NCBI GenBank assembly: GCA_049587715.1
Contig: JBAVEL010000120.1
Coordinates: forward strand, 8,783 to 72,782
Reading direction: 5' to 3'
Source of the DNA: JBAVEL01 sp049587715
GTDB taxonomy: Bacteria; Bacteroidota; Ignavibacteria; UBA10030; UBA6906
Length of the DNA stretch: 64,000 bases
The notes beneath the pieces are model-generated. The model was not told the origin of the DNA and ran no database searches. It worked only from the letters and a program-made list of their open reading frames with translations. Position 1 is the stretch's first letter; each line of letters begins with the position of its first letter. Position numbers and translations under genes: made by a program. Below, one piece after another: positions 51,657 through 60,623 of this stretch.

Positions 51657-52517
51657 TCAGCTTCCCTGAATCCAGCAGTAAAAGTTGTTCCCCCGGTTCT
51701 CGACTGCCGCACCCCGGGCGATGACCCCGCGGCGCACCAGTCTCCCGAGCGCCTGGAACACCTCCTGGCGGGTCCACCCGAAGACCTTCTGGACGGCCGC
51801 GGCCGAGACCACGAGCTGGTTCCGGACGTGCGCCTCCAGAATGCGCTCCCGCCCCTCCGCAGGCATGATGCGTCGGGCCTTCCGGACCTGAGGGGCAAAG
51901 CGCCTGTCCACCAGGGCCCATTCGGAGGTGGCAGGACCTCCGTTCCCCCCGCTCTTGAAGACATAGAGACCCGACTGGAGCTCCGCGAGCGCCTTTTCGA
52001 ACACCGTCTTCCTGTCCCTTCCGTGCATGCCGGTCCCCAGGCGGAGGGCATGCGAGACCTGCGGGGAGCTTGCCCGGAGGGCTTCCATGAGGTCCCGCGC
52101 CGCCCGGCTGAGCCTCCCCCGCGTGTAATCCAGCTTGTAGTCATTCCGGAGCCCGGCCCTGTGCCCCAGAGCGAAGAAGCAAGGGAACAGGTCCAGCGAC
52201 ACCAGGGCGGGCTGCCTCCTGAGGAGGCGGCCGTAGAACGCCGTTCCCTCTCCGGGGAGAAGGTTCCTGATCCGGCTGACAAGGGCAAGGGTCGGGTCCG
52301 GGTGCATGATCCGGGGAGGGGCCGGGATCCTCTCGCCGCAAACGGCCTGCCAGAGGGAGGGAACGTCGGCTGGGGCGGGGTTGTGTGCGGAACAGAAGCC
52401 CACCTCCCCGATGAACACACGGGCCTCTTCCTCGCTCCGGAGGGCAAGGTGCGGAAGCCGCCGGTGTGTCCGGTCGCGCCACGCCTCGATTTCTCCCATC
52501 CGGTAGTACAGCTTCAT
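51657..52517 (-). CDS. AlkZ-related / winged-helix protein
   Basis: A 286-residue protein I place tentatively with the AlkZ-related proteins, relatives of the YcaQ/AlkZ DNA glycosylases. 'EVGFCSAHNPAPADVPSLWQAVCGE' (outline), 'GTAFYGRLLRRQPALVSLDLFPCFFALG' and 'LAELQSGLYVFKSG' follow the family's order as I remember it. The C-terminus looks like a winged helix ('QKVFGWTRQEVFQALGRLVRRGVI'). Function unproven. ATG 52517 is downstream of a promoter at 52600-52628. Confidence 0.5.
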   Translation of the reverse strand: MKLYYRMGEIEAWRDRTHRRLPHLALRSEEEARVFIGEVGFCSAHNPAPADVPSLWQAVCGERIPAPPRIMHPDPTLALVSRIRNLLPGEGTAFYGRLLRRQPALVSLDLFPCFFALGHRAGLRNDYKLDYTRGRLSRAARDLMEALRASSPQVSHALRLGTGMHGRDRKTVFEKALAELQSGLYVFKSGGNGGPATSEWALVDRRFAPQVRKARRIMPAEGRERILEAHVRNQLVVSAAAVQKVFGWTRQEVFQALGRLVRRGVIARGAAVENRGNNFYCWIQGS

Positions 52518-52599
52518 GAGGCCCCGTGGGTCTCCCCTGTTGATTGCGAGGCCCGGTGTGCGGGGGACCGCTCCACCTTGGGGTGGCCTCGGAATTTCG

Positions 52600-52628
52600 A
52601 ATATTGAAAATACGCATTCCGCCTTCAA
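52600..52628 (-). promoter_or_regulatory. Promoter of the AlkZ-related/LOG operon
   Basis: TTGAAG (52628-52623), 17 bases, AATATT (52605-52600) on the minus strand; leader about 75 bases. Confidence 0.4.
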
Positions 52629-52652
52629 CATCAAAGCCCGCCCCCTGCGGCG

Positions 52653-52681
52653 TTGCACTTCTCGCCGCCTTCCCGTACATT
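52653..52681 (+). promoter_or_regulatory. Promoter of the C25 protease gene
   Basis: TTGCAC (52653-52658), 17 bases, TACATT (52676-52681), giving a leader of about 108 bases before ATG 52796. Confidence 0.5.
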
Positions 52682-52700
52682 CAGAAGTCCGTTCTTCTTG

Positions 52701-52751
52701 AGGCCTCCCCCGATTCTGCCGGTTCTTCCGGCCGCGTGTGGAGGCCTTTTT
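52701..52751 (+). terminator. Leader hairpin with T-tail before the C25 protease gene: candidate attenuator
   Basis: AGGCCTCC (52701-52708) pairs perfectly with GGAGGCCT (52740-52747), with an inner hairpin GCCGG/CCGGC (52718-52722 and 52728-52732), and a run of five T (52747-52751) follows. It lies about 13 bases after the predicted transcript start and 44 bases before the start codon. Confidence 0.5.
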
Positions 52752-52795
52752 CGTTTCCGGAAGCCTTCTTCCATTCAATCTGCAAGGAGCGTTCC

Positions 52796-55700
52796 ATGAA
52801 GACACGCCGACTGTGGGCTCTCACCTGCGCGCTGCTGGCCGGGACTCTGCTTCCGGTCCGGGCGGCGACTCTTCCCGAGGGCATCACCATCCAAAGGGAT
52901 CAGACCGGGTATCTGATCGATTTCGCGCTCCCGGAGCCCTCGGAGCACCCCGTGCAAATGGCAGGGATGGAATTCACGGCTCTGGACGTCCCGGGATACG
53001 GCTTTACCTCCGAGCCCGGCCGGCCCCGGCTCCCCATCCTGAGCTTCAACCTCCTGCTGAATCCGGGAGCAGGGATGCCCCGGCTGCAGGTTGTCGGAGA
53101 AGCGGCCCAGGAAAGGGATCTGGACCGCCCCATCTCGCCCGCTCAGGAACCCTGGCCCCGTTCCCTTCCGCTGGCCGACAGGCCTTTCCGCTACGACCGC
53201 GGCATCTACGGCGCGCACGAAACGCTCACCGGCAGCTGGGCCGAGTTCGGGGAGACGTTCGTCGTCGGCGGACTCAGGGGCATACGGATCACGCTCCGTC
53301 CCTTCCGGTATGACCCGGCGGGAAACCGTCTCCGGATGATCACACAGGGACGCCTGCGCATCGAGGTATCCGGCTCGGTCCCCTCCGTGAGCGGCCATTC
53401 CGCCCGCTTCGACGACTACCTGCGGGGGCTCTTCGGCGAGTTCCCCTTCCGTGGCGGGCTCCTCCGGAGCAACTACCTGATCATCACGGCTCCCGAGTTC
53501 GAGTCCGCCCTGGCCCCCTTCGTGGCCCACAAACAGTCCCTGGGCTACGAGGTCTTTGTGGCTACCACGGGCACGGCGGGCACCACCAACACGGCCATCA
53601 AGGGCTTCATCCAGGCGCGGTATGACAATCCGGCCACGCGCCCCGAGTTCGTGCTGCTGGTGGGGGACGTCAACCGCGTGCCCGAGTGGATCGGGACCAC
53701 CACCAACAACCCCCACACCGATCTGTTCTATGTGCTCCTGGACGGGCCGGACTACTATGCGGATGCCCACATCGGGCGCTTCCCGGCCGATTCCCTCAGC
53801 CACCTGGAACGGATGATCTCCAAGAGCGTGTTCATGGAGAACTCCGTTTTCGCCCTTGCAAAACGCAACACCTTCATGGCTTCCACCGACAACTGGGCCA
53901 TTACGGAGGGAACGCACAACTTCGTCATCGATTCCTTCTTCACCCCCGCCGCATACCTGAGCAACAAGCGGTATACCCACACATACAACGCCACCACCGC
54001 CCAGGTCGTGGGCGACCTGAACGAAGGGATGATCTTCGCCGTTTACTCGGGCCACGGAAGCGTCACCTCATGGGCAGACGGCCCCCCCATGTCGCAGTCC
54101 GATGTCCGGGGCCTGACGAACAGCGTCTTCCCCCATGTCTATTCCTTTTCCTGCCTGACGGGCCAGTTCCAGTCGGCTGAATGCTTCGGAGAGACCTGGA
54201 TGCGCATCCCGCGCGGAGGCGCGGCGTACTGGGGCTCCTCGGTGACATCGTACTGGGACGAAGACGACATCCTGGAAAAGAGGCTCTTCAAGGCCATGTT
54301 CGCGGACGGGCTCACGCAGTCCACCCCGATGTTCAACATGGCCAAGTCCTATCTGGCGGATCACTACGGCGGATTCACGGCAACCGTGAAGCGGTACTTC
54401 GAGATGTACAACCTCCTCGGAGACCCCTCCATCCACACCGCCTCCTTCACGGCCAATTTCGGGTGGGTGGAAGGAACCGTCACAAGTGGAGGCCTTCCGC
54501 TGGAGGGGGTCACCGTGGACTTCGTGGAGGGCCTGGCGCAGCAGGGATCGCAGACGGGACCTGACGGGATCTACCGGGCGGGGGCGCGGGTGGATTCCCC
54601 CGCCGTGTCGGCATCCCTCACCCTGAGGGCGCGCAAGTTCGGTTATGAGACCTGGACCGACACCGTCACCATTGTCAAAGACGACACCGTGGGCCGGAAC
54701 ATCGCCCTGACGGCGTCACCCGGCGGGATTTTCCTGGTGCGGACATTCCGCAGGGATTCCTCCGCGATGGGGGCCGCCCTCCGGGTGCTCTTCGGCGGAC
54801 AGGAGGTCCTCGACGGCGCCACCGATACGCTCACCGGCAGGTTCGCCGGGCCCCTCCCCGCAGGAGACTACACCCTCATCGTGGACGCGATTTCCCCGTA
54901 TGCCACCCGCACCATCGAGCCCGTGACAGTCACAGGCGGCGACACCACCTTCCTGCCTGTGCTCCTGGAGCCGGTGCTGGTTCCATCCGTCGCCTCCCTG
55001 GCGGAAACGCTGGTGGTGGGACAGACCTCCGCCATGATGCTCTCGCTCAGGAACTCCACGGGGGATTCCGTCCGGTTCCGGTTGAGTGACGAGACTCCCG
55101 GCCGCGCCCGGCTTCTGGCCCTGCCCGGGAACGCTGCGGCGGGGGGTCTCCCCGCGGTGGAATCTCCCAAGGGGAGCCGGGAGCTCCCCGAGGGGCCTCC
55201 CATTCTGTGCGGGAGCGGCGGACCGGACCCCTTCGGCTACCGCTGGATCGACAGCGACGAGCCGGGAGGCCCTGCGTTCGAATGGCGCGACATCTCCGCT
55301 CTGGGAACCCGCATCATGGGACTGGGGGATGACACCAATACGGGACCCTACCCGCTCGGCTTCATCTTCCCCTTCTACGGTTGCGCGTACAGCTCGGTCC
55401 GCTTCTGCACGAACGGATGGCTCAGCTTCACATCCACTTCCACGGCGTACACCAACGCCACGATTCCCTCCCCCACCGAGCCGAATGCCGCAGTGTTCGC
55501 ATTCTGGGACGACCTCACCTTTGCGAGCGGGTCGGGGGCGGCGTACTACTACGCCGATCCGGGGGCGCAGGAGTTCATCGTCCAGTACAGCAACGTGGCC
55601 CATATCGGGAGTACGGGGCCGTACACCTTCCAGATCGTGCTGAGGCCCACGGGAGAGATCCTCGTGCGGTATCTCTCCATGGCTTCCCCGCTGAACAGCG

Positions 55701-57628
55701 CCTCCATCGGGATCGAGAATGCGGACGGCAGCATGGGGTTGGAGGTGGCCGAGAACGCCCAGTATGCCCACGACAGCCTGGCGCTCCGCTTCTATCTCCC
55801 CGATGCCTCCTGGATCACCCAGAATCCATCCTTCGGAATGATCCCGCCGCACGGAACACAGGATATCGCGGTCATGTTCGACGCCTTCGGCCTCCAGGTC
55901 GGGACCACGTATGCCACCGTAGTGACGATGGACGTGGAGCACCCCGATGTCACCGAGCCCTATCACTTCCCTGCATCCCTCCGGGTGAGTCCGGCGGACT
56001 CCGCAACCCTCATCCTGAGCGCGCAGAGCGTGACATTCCCCATCACCCCCCTGTTCGGGATGCGGGAAGACACCCTCACGGCGCGAAACGCGGGACTGCT
56101 CCCCCTCGTCATGAGCTCTCTGGAAGTGACGGATACAAGCTACTCCGTGGTTCCTTCCTCGGCCACGCTTCCTCCGGGGGACTCCCTGAAGATCCGGGTT
56201 CTGTACCATCCCGTGTCGGCCGGGATCGATACGGGGCGTATCATCATTCTCAGCAACTCCCAGGGACAGCCCCGGGTGGACATCCTTCTTGCCGGAGAGG
56301 CAGTGGGAATGCCCGCGGCCGCGGTGTGGCCCGATTCCTTCTTCTTCGCCGTTCCCTCGGGGCAGGATACCCTGTCGGGCATCCTCCGGATCAGGAATAC
56401 GGGCACCGACACCCTGCGCTTTGAGCTGAAGGAGGCGATGCGGAACACGGCGGAAGCAGCCCGGAGCCTCACGCAGCAGGCGCAGCCGACGGGCGCCAAG
56501 GAGGGGGGACAGGACGGGCCGGGTCATCCCGTCGCCGTCGAAGGCCGCGGCGGACCGGATGCCTTCGGATACACATGGGTGGACAGCGACGAGCCGGGGG
56601 GTCCCGCCTTCAACTGGTTCGACATCACATCCCCGGGGACGCCGGTCACCTCATGGACAAACGGAACGGGGGATGACGGGTCGGTGGTGGTCAGTCTCCC
56701 CTTCCCCTTCCCGTTCTACGGGGTTCCGCGAACTTCCCTCAAGATCTGCACGAACGGCTGGGTGGGCTTCGACGTCTCCTCCACCTCCAATGCCTACTCG
56801 AACGGGCCGCTCCCGGCGGCCGGCACCGAGCCCAACGATGCCATCTATCCCTGGTGGGACGATCTGGATGTGCGGACCTCCGGCTCCGTTCATACCTACC
56901 ATGATGCGCCGAACAGCCGCTTCGTGGTGCAGTACACGAACGTGCCGCACTACGGCACCACGACCCCCGGCGTGTACACGTTCCAGGTCCTGCTCTACCG
57001 CTCGGGCGCCGTTCTCCTCCAGTATCTGAACATGCAGCAGACCCTGAACTCCTCCACCATCGGCATCGAGAACGGCCCCGGAACCATCGGACTGCAGGTG
57101 GCCTACAACGCCGCCTATGTCCACAACAACCTGGCGGTGCTCTTCACCACGGACCTGGTTCCGTGGATTGCCGCTTCCGCCGATCACGGCACCATCGCTC
57201 CGGGAGACAGCCAGCAGGTGGAGCTGCGGGTGTACGGGGGGGCCATGCCGAGTGGTCCCTGCAATGCCATGCTGCTCCTGACGGGTAACATGCCCGAGAG
57301 CGTGTGGGTGCCTGTGCATGCGGAGATGGTCACCGCTGTGGAAGGGGCCCCGGAGGCGGTTCCCGACCGGTTCACACTCGATCAGAACTTCCCCAACCCC
57401 TTCAACCCGGTGTCGCAGATCCGGTACGGTCTGCCCGAACGGTCACACGTCCGCCTGACCCTCTACAACCTGCTGGGCGAGAGGGTGGCGACGCTTGTGG
57501 ATGAGGTCCGGGAGGCGGGTCATCATACGGCGGTGGTGCAGGCCGGGAACCTCGCGAGCGGCGTGTACTTCTACCGGATGGAGGCGGGGCGCTTCAGCTT
57601 CACGCGCAAGATGGTTCTTCTGAGGTAG
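52796..57628 (+). CDS. Secreted gingipain-like (C25) protease with T9SS-type sorting domain
   Basis: A 1,610-residue exported protein. A signal peptide (res 1-24) and propeptide-like region precede the C25 cysteine protease domain with His420 in 'YSGHGS' and Cys453 in 'FSCLTGQF'. A carboxypeptidase-regulatory-like fold ('VEGTVTSGGLPLEGVTVDF') follows. Two long copies of a nidogen-like module start at 'GGPDPFGYRWIDSDEPGG' (~res 805) and 'GGPDAFGYTWVDSDEPGG' (~1249), with an ASH-like beta domain between. The C-terminal ~85 residues ('NFPNPFNPVSQIRYGLPE') are a type IX/FlgD-like sorting domain. ATG 52796 has AAGGAG upstream. Confidence 0.93.
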   Translation: MKTRRLWALTCALLAGTLLPVRAATLPEGITIQRDQTGYLIDFALPEPSEHPVQMAGMEFTALDVPGYGFTSEPGRPRLPILSFNLLLNPGAGMPRLQVVGEAAQERDLDRPISPAQEPWPRSLPLADRPFRYDRGIYGAHETLTGSWAEFGETFVVGGLRGIRITLRPFRYDPAGNRLRMITQGRLRIEVSGSVPSVSGHSARFDDYLRGLFGEFPFRGGLLRSNYLIITAPEFESALAPFVAHKQSLGYEVFVATTGTAGTTNTAIKGFIQARYDNPATRPEFVLLVGDVNRVPEWIGTTTNNPHTDLFYVLLDGPDYYADAHIGRFPADSLSHLERMISKSVFMENSVFALAKRNTFMASTDNWAITEGTHNFVIDSFFTPAAYLSNKRYTHTYNATTAQVVGDLNEGMIFAVYSGHGSVTSWADGPPMSQSDVRGLTNSVFPHVYSFSCLTGQFQSAECFGETWMRIPRGGAAYWGSSVTSYWDEDDILEKRLFKAMFADGLTQSTPMFNMAKSYLADHYGGFTATVKRYFEMYNLLGDPSIHTASFTANFGWVEGTVTSGGLPLEGVTVDFVEGLAQQGSQTGPDGIYRAGARVDSPAVSASLTLRARKFGYETWTDTVTIVKDDTVGRNIALTASPGGIFLVRTFRRDSSAMGAALRVLFGGQEVLDGATDTLTGRFAGPLPAGDYTLIVDAISPYATRTIEPVTVTGGDTTFLPVLLEPVLVPSVASLAETLVVGQTSAMMLSLRNSTGDSVRFRLSDETPGRARLLALPGNAAAGGLPAVESPKGSRELPEGPPILCGSGGPDPFGYRWIDSDEPGGPAFEWRDISALGTRIMGLGDDTNTGPYPLGFIFPFYGCAYSSVRFCTNGWLSFTSTSTAYTNATIPSPTEPNAAVFAFWDDLTFASGSGAAYYYADPGAQEFIVQYSNVAHIGSTGPYTFQIVLRPTGEILVRYLSMASPLNSASIGIENADGSMGLEVAENAQYAHDSLALRFYLPDASWITQNPSFGMIPPHGTQDIAVMFDAFGLQVGTTYATVVTMDVEHPDVTEPYHFPASLRVSPADSATLILSAQSVTFPITPLFGMREDTLTARNAGLLPLVMSSLEVTDTSYSVVPSSATLPPGDSLKIRVLYHPVSAGIDTGRIIILSNSQGQPRVDILLAGEAVGMPAAAVWPDSFFFAVPSGQDTLSGILRIRNTGTDTLRFELKEAMRNTAEAARSLTQQAQPTGAKEGGQDGPGHPVAVEGRGGPDAFGYTWVDSDEPGGPAFNWFDITSPGTPVTSWTNGTGDDGSVVVSLPFPFPFYGVPRTSLKICTNGWVGFDVSSTSNAYSNGPLPAAGTEPNDAIYPWWDDLDVRTSGSVHTYHDAPNSRFVVQYTNVPHYGTTTPGVYTFQVLLYRSGAVLLQYLNMQQTLNSSTIGIENGPGTIGLQVAYNAAYVHNNLAVLFTTDLVPWIAASADHGTIAPGDSQQVELRVYGGAMPSGPCNAMLLLTGNMPESVWVPVHAEMVTAVEGAPEAVPDRFTLDQNFPNPFNPVSQIRYGLPERSHVRLTLYNLLGERVATLVDEVREAGHHTAVVQAGNLASGVYFYRMEAGRFSFTRKMVLLR

Positions 57629-57645
57629 CTTTCCCCTCTTGCGGG

Positions 57646-57691
57646 AACGGCGGCATCCCGGCGGCGGGCCGGGGTGCCGCCGTTGTTTTTT
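57646..57691 (+). terminator. Intrinsic terminator after the C25 protease gene
   Basis: AACGGCGGCA (57646-57655) pairs with TGCCGCCGTT (57675-57684), with further GC pairing inside, followed by GTTTTTT (57685-57691). It starts 17 bases after the stop. Confidence 0.88.
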
Positions 57692-57705
57692 CCTCGCGGG
57701 GGGGC

Positions 57706-57734
57706 TTGCATCCGGGGCGGTTTATTTCTATACT
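57706..57734 (+). promoter_or_regulatory. Promoter of the ArsR/DUF2087 regulator gene
   Basis: TTGCAT (57706-57711), 17 bases, TATACT (57729-57734); leader about 18 bases with an AAGGAG ribosome site before GTG 57759. Confidence 0.68.
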
Positions 57735-57758
57735 TGTCGAAACAGAAGGAGCTTCCCC

Positions 57759-58337
57759 GTGCCGCCTGCGGATCCATCGGTCGATCTCCTGATGCTCTTC
57801 AAGGCCCTGGCCGATGACACACGCCTGAAGATCATCGGAATGCTCTCGCACACATGCTGCGCCGTGGAGACACTGGCCTCCGGCCTCCGGCGCAGCCCCT
57901 CCACCATCTCGCATCATCTTGCGGTCCTGGGGAGTGCCGGTCTCGTCCGCTCGGAGGCGCGCGGGTACTACCGGATCTACTCCCTCGACCCGGGACCCTT
58001 GCACACGATGGCGCGCGCCCTCCTGCGGCGGAGCCCCGCGCCTGTGGTCACGCAGGAGGGAGACGCCTTCGAGCGGAAGGTCCTCGGGACCTTTCTCGCC
58101 CCCGACGGAGGAATCCGGGCGTTCCCGACCCAGGAAAAGAAGTACCTGGTGCTGGTGCGCCATGTGTTGAAGGCCTTCGAGCCGGGTATCCGGTACACCG
58201 AAAAGCAGGTCAACCAGATTCTGGGCCGGTTCAACGAAGACACCGCGCGGCTCCGCCGTTCTCTGGTGGACCATCGCTACATGGCGCGGGAAGGCGGAGG
58301 GGGCAAGTACTGGCGGCTCCCCCTCAGCCCGGAGTGA
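57759..58337 (+). CDS. ArsR-type regulator fused to DUF2087
   Basis: A 192-residue protein with an N-terminal winged-helix ArsR domain ('LFKALADDTRLKIIGML', 'SPSTISHHLAVLGSAGLV') and a C-terminal DUF2087 domain ('KYLVLVRHVLKAFEPG', 'EKQVNQILGRFNED', 'YMAREGGGGKYWRL'). 'HTCCAVETL' puts two adjacent Cys at the position where some ArsR proteins bind metal, but the rest of the metal site is not evident. GTG 57759 is behind AAGGAG. The DedA gene follows after 61 bases. Confidence 0.9.
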   Translation: MPPADPSVDLLMLFKALADDTRLKIIGMLSHTCCAVETLASGLRRSPSTISHHLAVLGSAGLVRSEARGYYRIYSLDPGPLHTMARALLRRSPAPVVTQEGDAFERKVLGTFLAPDGGIRAFPTQEKKYLVLVRHVLKAFEPGIRYTEKQVNQILGRFNEDTARLRRSLVDHRYMAREGGGGKYWRLPLSPE

Positions 58338-58398
58338 GGCATCGGCGGCCTCTCCGCATACCGCCGAAGACACGCACACCCTCATTGGCAGGATCGAC

Positions 58399-59055
58399 AT
58401 GGAATTCCTCAACTGGGCCCTGGACCTGATACTTCGCCTGGACGATCATCTTCTGGAGCTGACGCTTCAGTACGGAGCCTGGGTGTACGCCATCCTCTTC
58501 CTGATCATCTTCTGCGAGACGGGGCTGGTGGTGACTCCCTTCCTGCCCGGGGATTCCCTGCTGTTCGCCGTCGGCTCCCTGACCGCGCTCGGAGCACTGG
58601 ACCTGACCACGGTGCTCCTGCTCCTGACGGGAGCTGCGGTCCTGGGGGATACGGCGAACTACTGGATCGGCGCCTATGTGGGCCCGAAGATCTTCACGGA
58701 GAAGCATACGAGGTTTCTGAAGCGGGAGCACCTCAACCGCACACATGCTTTCTATGAGAAGTACGGAGGAAAGACAATCGTCATCGCCCGGTTTGTCCCC
58801 ATCGTCCGGACATTCGCCCCGTTTGTGGCGGGGATCGGGGCCATGACCTACAGCAAGTTCTTTCTCTACAACGTGGCGGGAGCGGTGCTGTGGGTGTTCG
58901 GTCTCGTTCTGGCGGGGTTCTGGTTCGGCAATCTCCCGATTGTGAAGGACAACTTCAGCCTGGTCATCGGGATGATCATCCTGATCTCGCTTCTGCCGGG
59001 GCTGGTGGAATGGGTGCGGCACAGGAGGGCCCCGAGGGGTCCGTCAGAGGGGTGA
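58399..59055 (+). CDS. DedA-family membrane protein (second copy)
   Basis: A 218-residue protein with the classic DedA signature 'FCETGLVVTPFLPGDSLLF' and 'IVIARFVPIVRTFAPFVAGIGAM'. It is closer to E. coli YqjA/YghB than the copy at 3880. Probably a proton-coupled lipid or small-molecule transporter supporting envelope integrity. ATG 58399. Its 3' end overlaps the convergent glycoside hydrolase gene by 12 bases. Confidence 0.94.
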   Translation: MEFLNWALDLILRLDDHLLELTLQYGAWVYAILFLIIFCETGLVVTPFLPGDSLLFAVGSLTALGALDLTTVLLLLTGAAVLGDTANYWIGAYVGPKIFTEKHTRFLKREHLNRTHAFYEKYGGKTIVIARFVPIVRTFAPFVAGIGAMTYSKFFLYNVAGAVLWVFGLVLAGFWFGNLPIVKDNFSLVIGMIILISLLPGLVEWVRHRRAPRGPSEG

Positions 59056-60024
59056 CCCCTCCCCCGGCGCCTCTCCCCCGTTGCCGATGGCTGAACCGGA
59101 AGACCCGGGCCCCCTGCTCGAGGCAAGTGCCGCCCGCTGCAATTCCCCCCTGCCGACACCGAACCTGTCCACGGTGTGGTGGCTCCAGTAGAGGGCTCCG
59201 GCGTAGCCTCCCTCCCTGAGAATCCTCTCGTACCCTTCGCTTTCGGGGAGCCCGAGCGGGTACTCCCCCGCAAGAACCGGCTTTCGGACCCCCAGACTGC
59301 CGGCATCGCGCCCGCGGATCCTGTCTGCTTCAGCCCCCCCCAGGAAGTCGGCCCAGGGATGAACCTGGAGCAGGTCCAATCCCAGGTCCTCCCGATCCCA
59401 GAGGGAGAGATGCCTGGCCCGGCAGCTCCCGACCGTGTAGAGGGCGTCGGTGTGGAGGTGAACCAAACGGCCCGTCTCCAGCACGAATCGAAGGAAGGCC
59501 TCCTGAGGGACCGCTGCGGGCACCTTCACGGGGTCCGGGCTGAGACCGCTGACAGCCCAGTCCGGTTCATTCATGGCCTCCCAGGCCAGGATCTCCGGGC
59601 TGCGGCCGAATTCCCTGAGAAGGGGGTCCACGAGCCGCTCGGGAATCTCCCCCCGGATGAACGCCCCGGGGCCGTTCCGGGCCACCCAGAGGAAATCCAG
59701 CATAACCAGTATCAGGCGGACCCCCGCCCCGCGTGCCGCCCGCAGCGCAGCGTCCAGGTCCTCCTCCACCATCCGGCCGGGACCCTCAACACGTCCGGCC
59801 GAGTCCATGCGCACCCCTGCACGCCCGTCGCAGAAGAGAAACCAGCGCACGACTGCGGCTCCCATGTCCCGGATCGCGCACATATCGGCCGCCACGGTCC
59901 GGCTGCGGCTGCTCACCCCGCGGTGTGCTCCACCGGCAGCCGCCCCGAAGTCATACCCGTAGTTGCTTCTCCCTCTCCAGACTCCCCAGGGATAGTTGGC
60001 TCCTGAAAGGAAACCCCCGACTAT
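59044..60024 (-). CDS. Clan-A (GH5-like) glycoside hydrolase, start codon unclear
   Basis: About 326 residues of a TIM-barrel hydrolase. The acid/base lies in 'AWEAMNEPDWA' and the nucleophile in 'VLAGEYPLG', matching beta-glycosidases of clan A; 'SGANYPWGVW' is the conserved N-terminal strand. No ATG, GTG or TTG occurs in frame between the DUF937 stop and that motif. The first in-frame codon at the junction is ATA (60024-60022), overlapping the DUF937 stop as ATAG. A start at ATG 60255 would need a 235-base overlap with implausible Arg/Gly-rich sequence. No signal peptide is seen. Confidence 0.75.
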   Translation of the reverse strand: MVGGFLSGANYPWGVWRGRSNYGYDFGAAAGGAHRGVSSRSRTVAADMCAIRDMGAAVVRWFLFCDGRAGVRMDSAGRVEGPGRMVEEDLDAALRAARGAGVRLILVMLDFLWVARNGPGAFIRGEIPERLVDPLLREFGRSPEILAWEAMNEPDWAVSGLSPDPVKVPAAVPQEAFLRFVLETGRLVHLHTDALYTVGSCRARHLSLWDREDLGLDLLQVHPWADFLGGAEADRIRGRDAGSLGVRKPVLAGEYPLGLPESEGYERILREGGYAGALYWSHHTVDRFGVGRGELQRAALASSRGPGSSGSAIGNGGEAPGEGSPL

Positions 60025-60416
60025 TTCAGCAGCCCTTTCAGCAGGCCCAGCCCCTGCGCCCCGATCCCGCCTTCGGGCACCTTCCCGCCCGGTGTCAGGG
60101 TGTCGATGATCCGGGGAAGAAGCTCCACGAGCTGCGCGGTGACCTGCTCGGGAGCCATGCCCGTTCTGGCGGCCAGCTGCTTGAGAAGGTCTCCTCCCAG
60201 AGCCTGCTTCAACTGGTCCCCCGAGACGGGGAGATTCGGGCCCGTGGAGACCCATGACTGAACGATCTCGCCCAGTCCTTTCCCCGTAAGCTGCTGCACG
60301 AATCCTCCGAGCCCCCCCTGCTGATCCCCGATCATCCCCCCAACGGCGCTTATCAGATCATCCGGAGCTCCTCCCGGTCCTTTTCCCCCGCCTCCCAGCA
60401 TGTTCAGCAGTCCCAT
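60021..60416 (-). CDS. DUF937 (YidB-like) protein
   Basis: A 131-residue protein with a Gly-rich start and the DUF937 helical repeats: 'LGGFVQQLTGKGLGEIVQSWV' in outline, 'GDQLKQALGGDLLKQLA' and 'LVELLPRIIDTLTPGG'. Function unknown in all bacteria. ATG 60416 has GGGAGGT upstream. The stop overlaps the likely start of the glycoside hydrolase. Confidence 0.88.
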   Translation of the reverse strand: MGLLNMLGGGGKGPGGAPDDLISAVGGMIGDQQGGLGGFVQQLTGKGLGEIVQSWVSTGPNLPVSGDQLKQALGGDLLKQLAARTGMAPEQVTAQLVELLPRIIDTLTPGGKVPEGGIGAQGLGLLKGLLK

Positions 60417-60588
60417 GGCACCTCCCTGTATGTGTTTTCTGAAGATGAACTTCGCCGCGGTTCACTCCTCCGCGTGCGGTCTTGCTTTATCAACCCGGCC
60501 GCCGGGCGACGCACCGGTCCGGGACTGCTGGGCAGACGCGGAGGGACACGCAATCACGATCCCCGGGACAGCGCGAGCGACCCGGTTA

Positions 60589-60617
60589 TTGACTACACAC
60601 TCCTCCCTCTCTACGTT
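60589..60617 (+). promoter_or_regulatory. Promoter within the tRNA-DUF937 gap, plus strand
   Basis: TTGACT (60589-60594), 17 bases, TACGTT (60612-60617), predicting a transcript from about 60624 with no protein-like reading frame behind it. Confidence 0.45.
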
Positions 60618-60623
60618 GAAGAA

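Noticed and set aside
60015..60030. Programmed frameshift from DUF937 into the glycoside hydrolase
   Set aside because: No slippery heptamer or downstream structure is visible at the junction; re-initiation or an unusual start is simpler.
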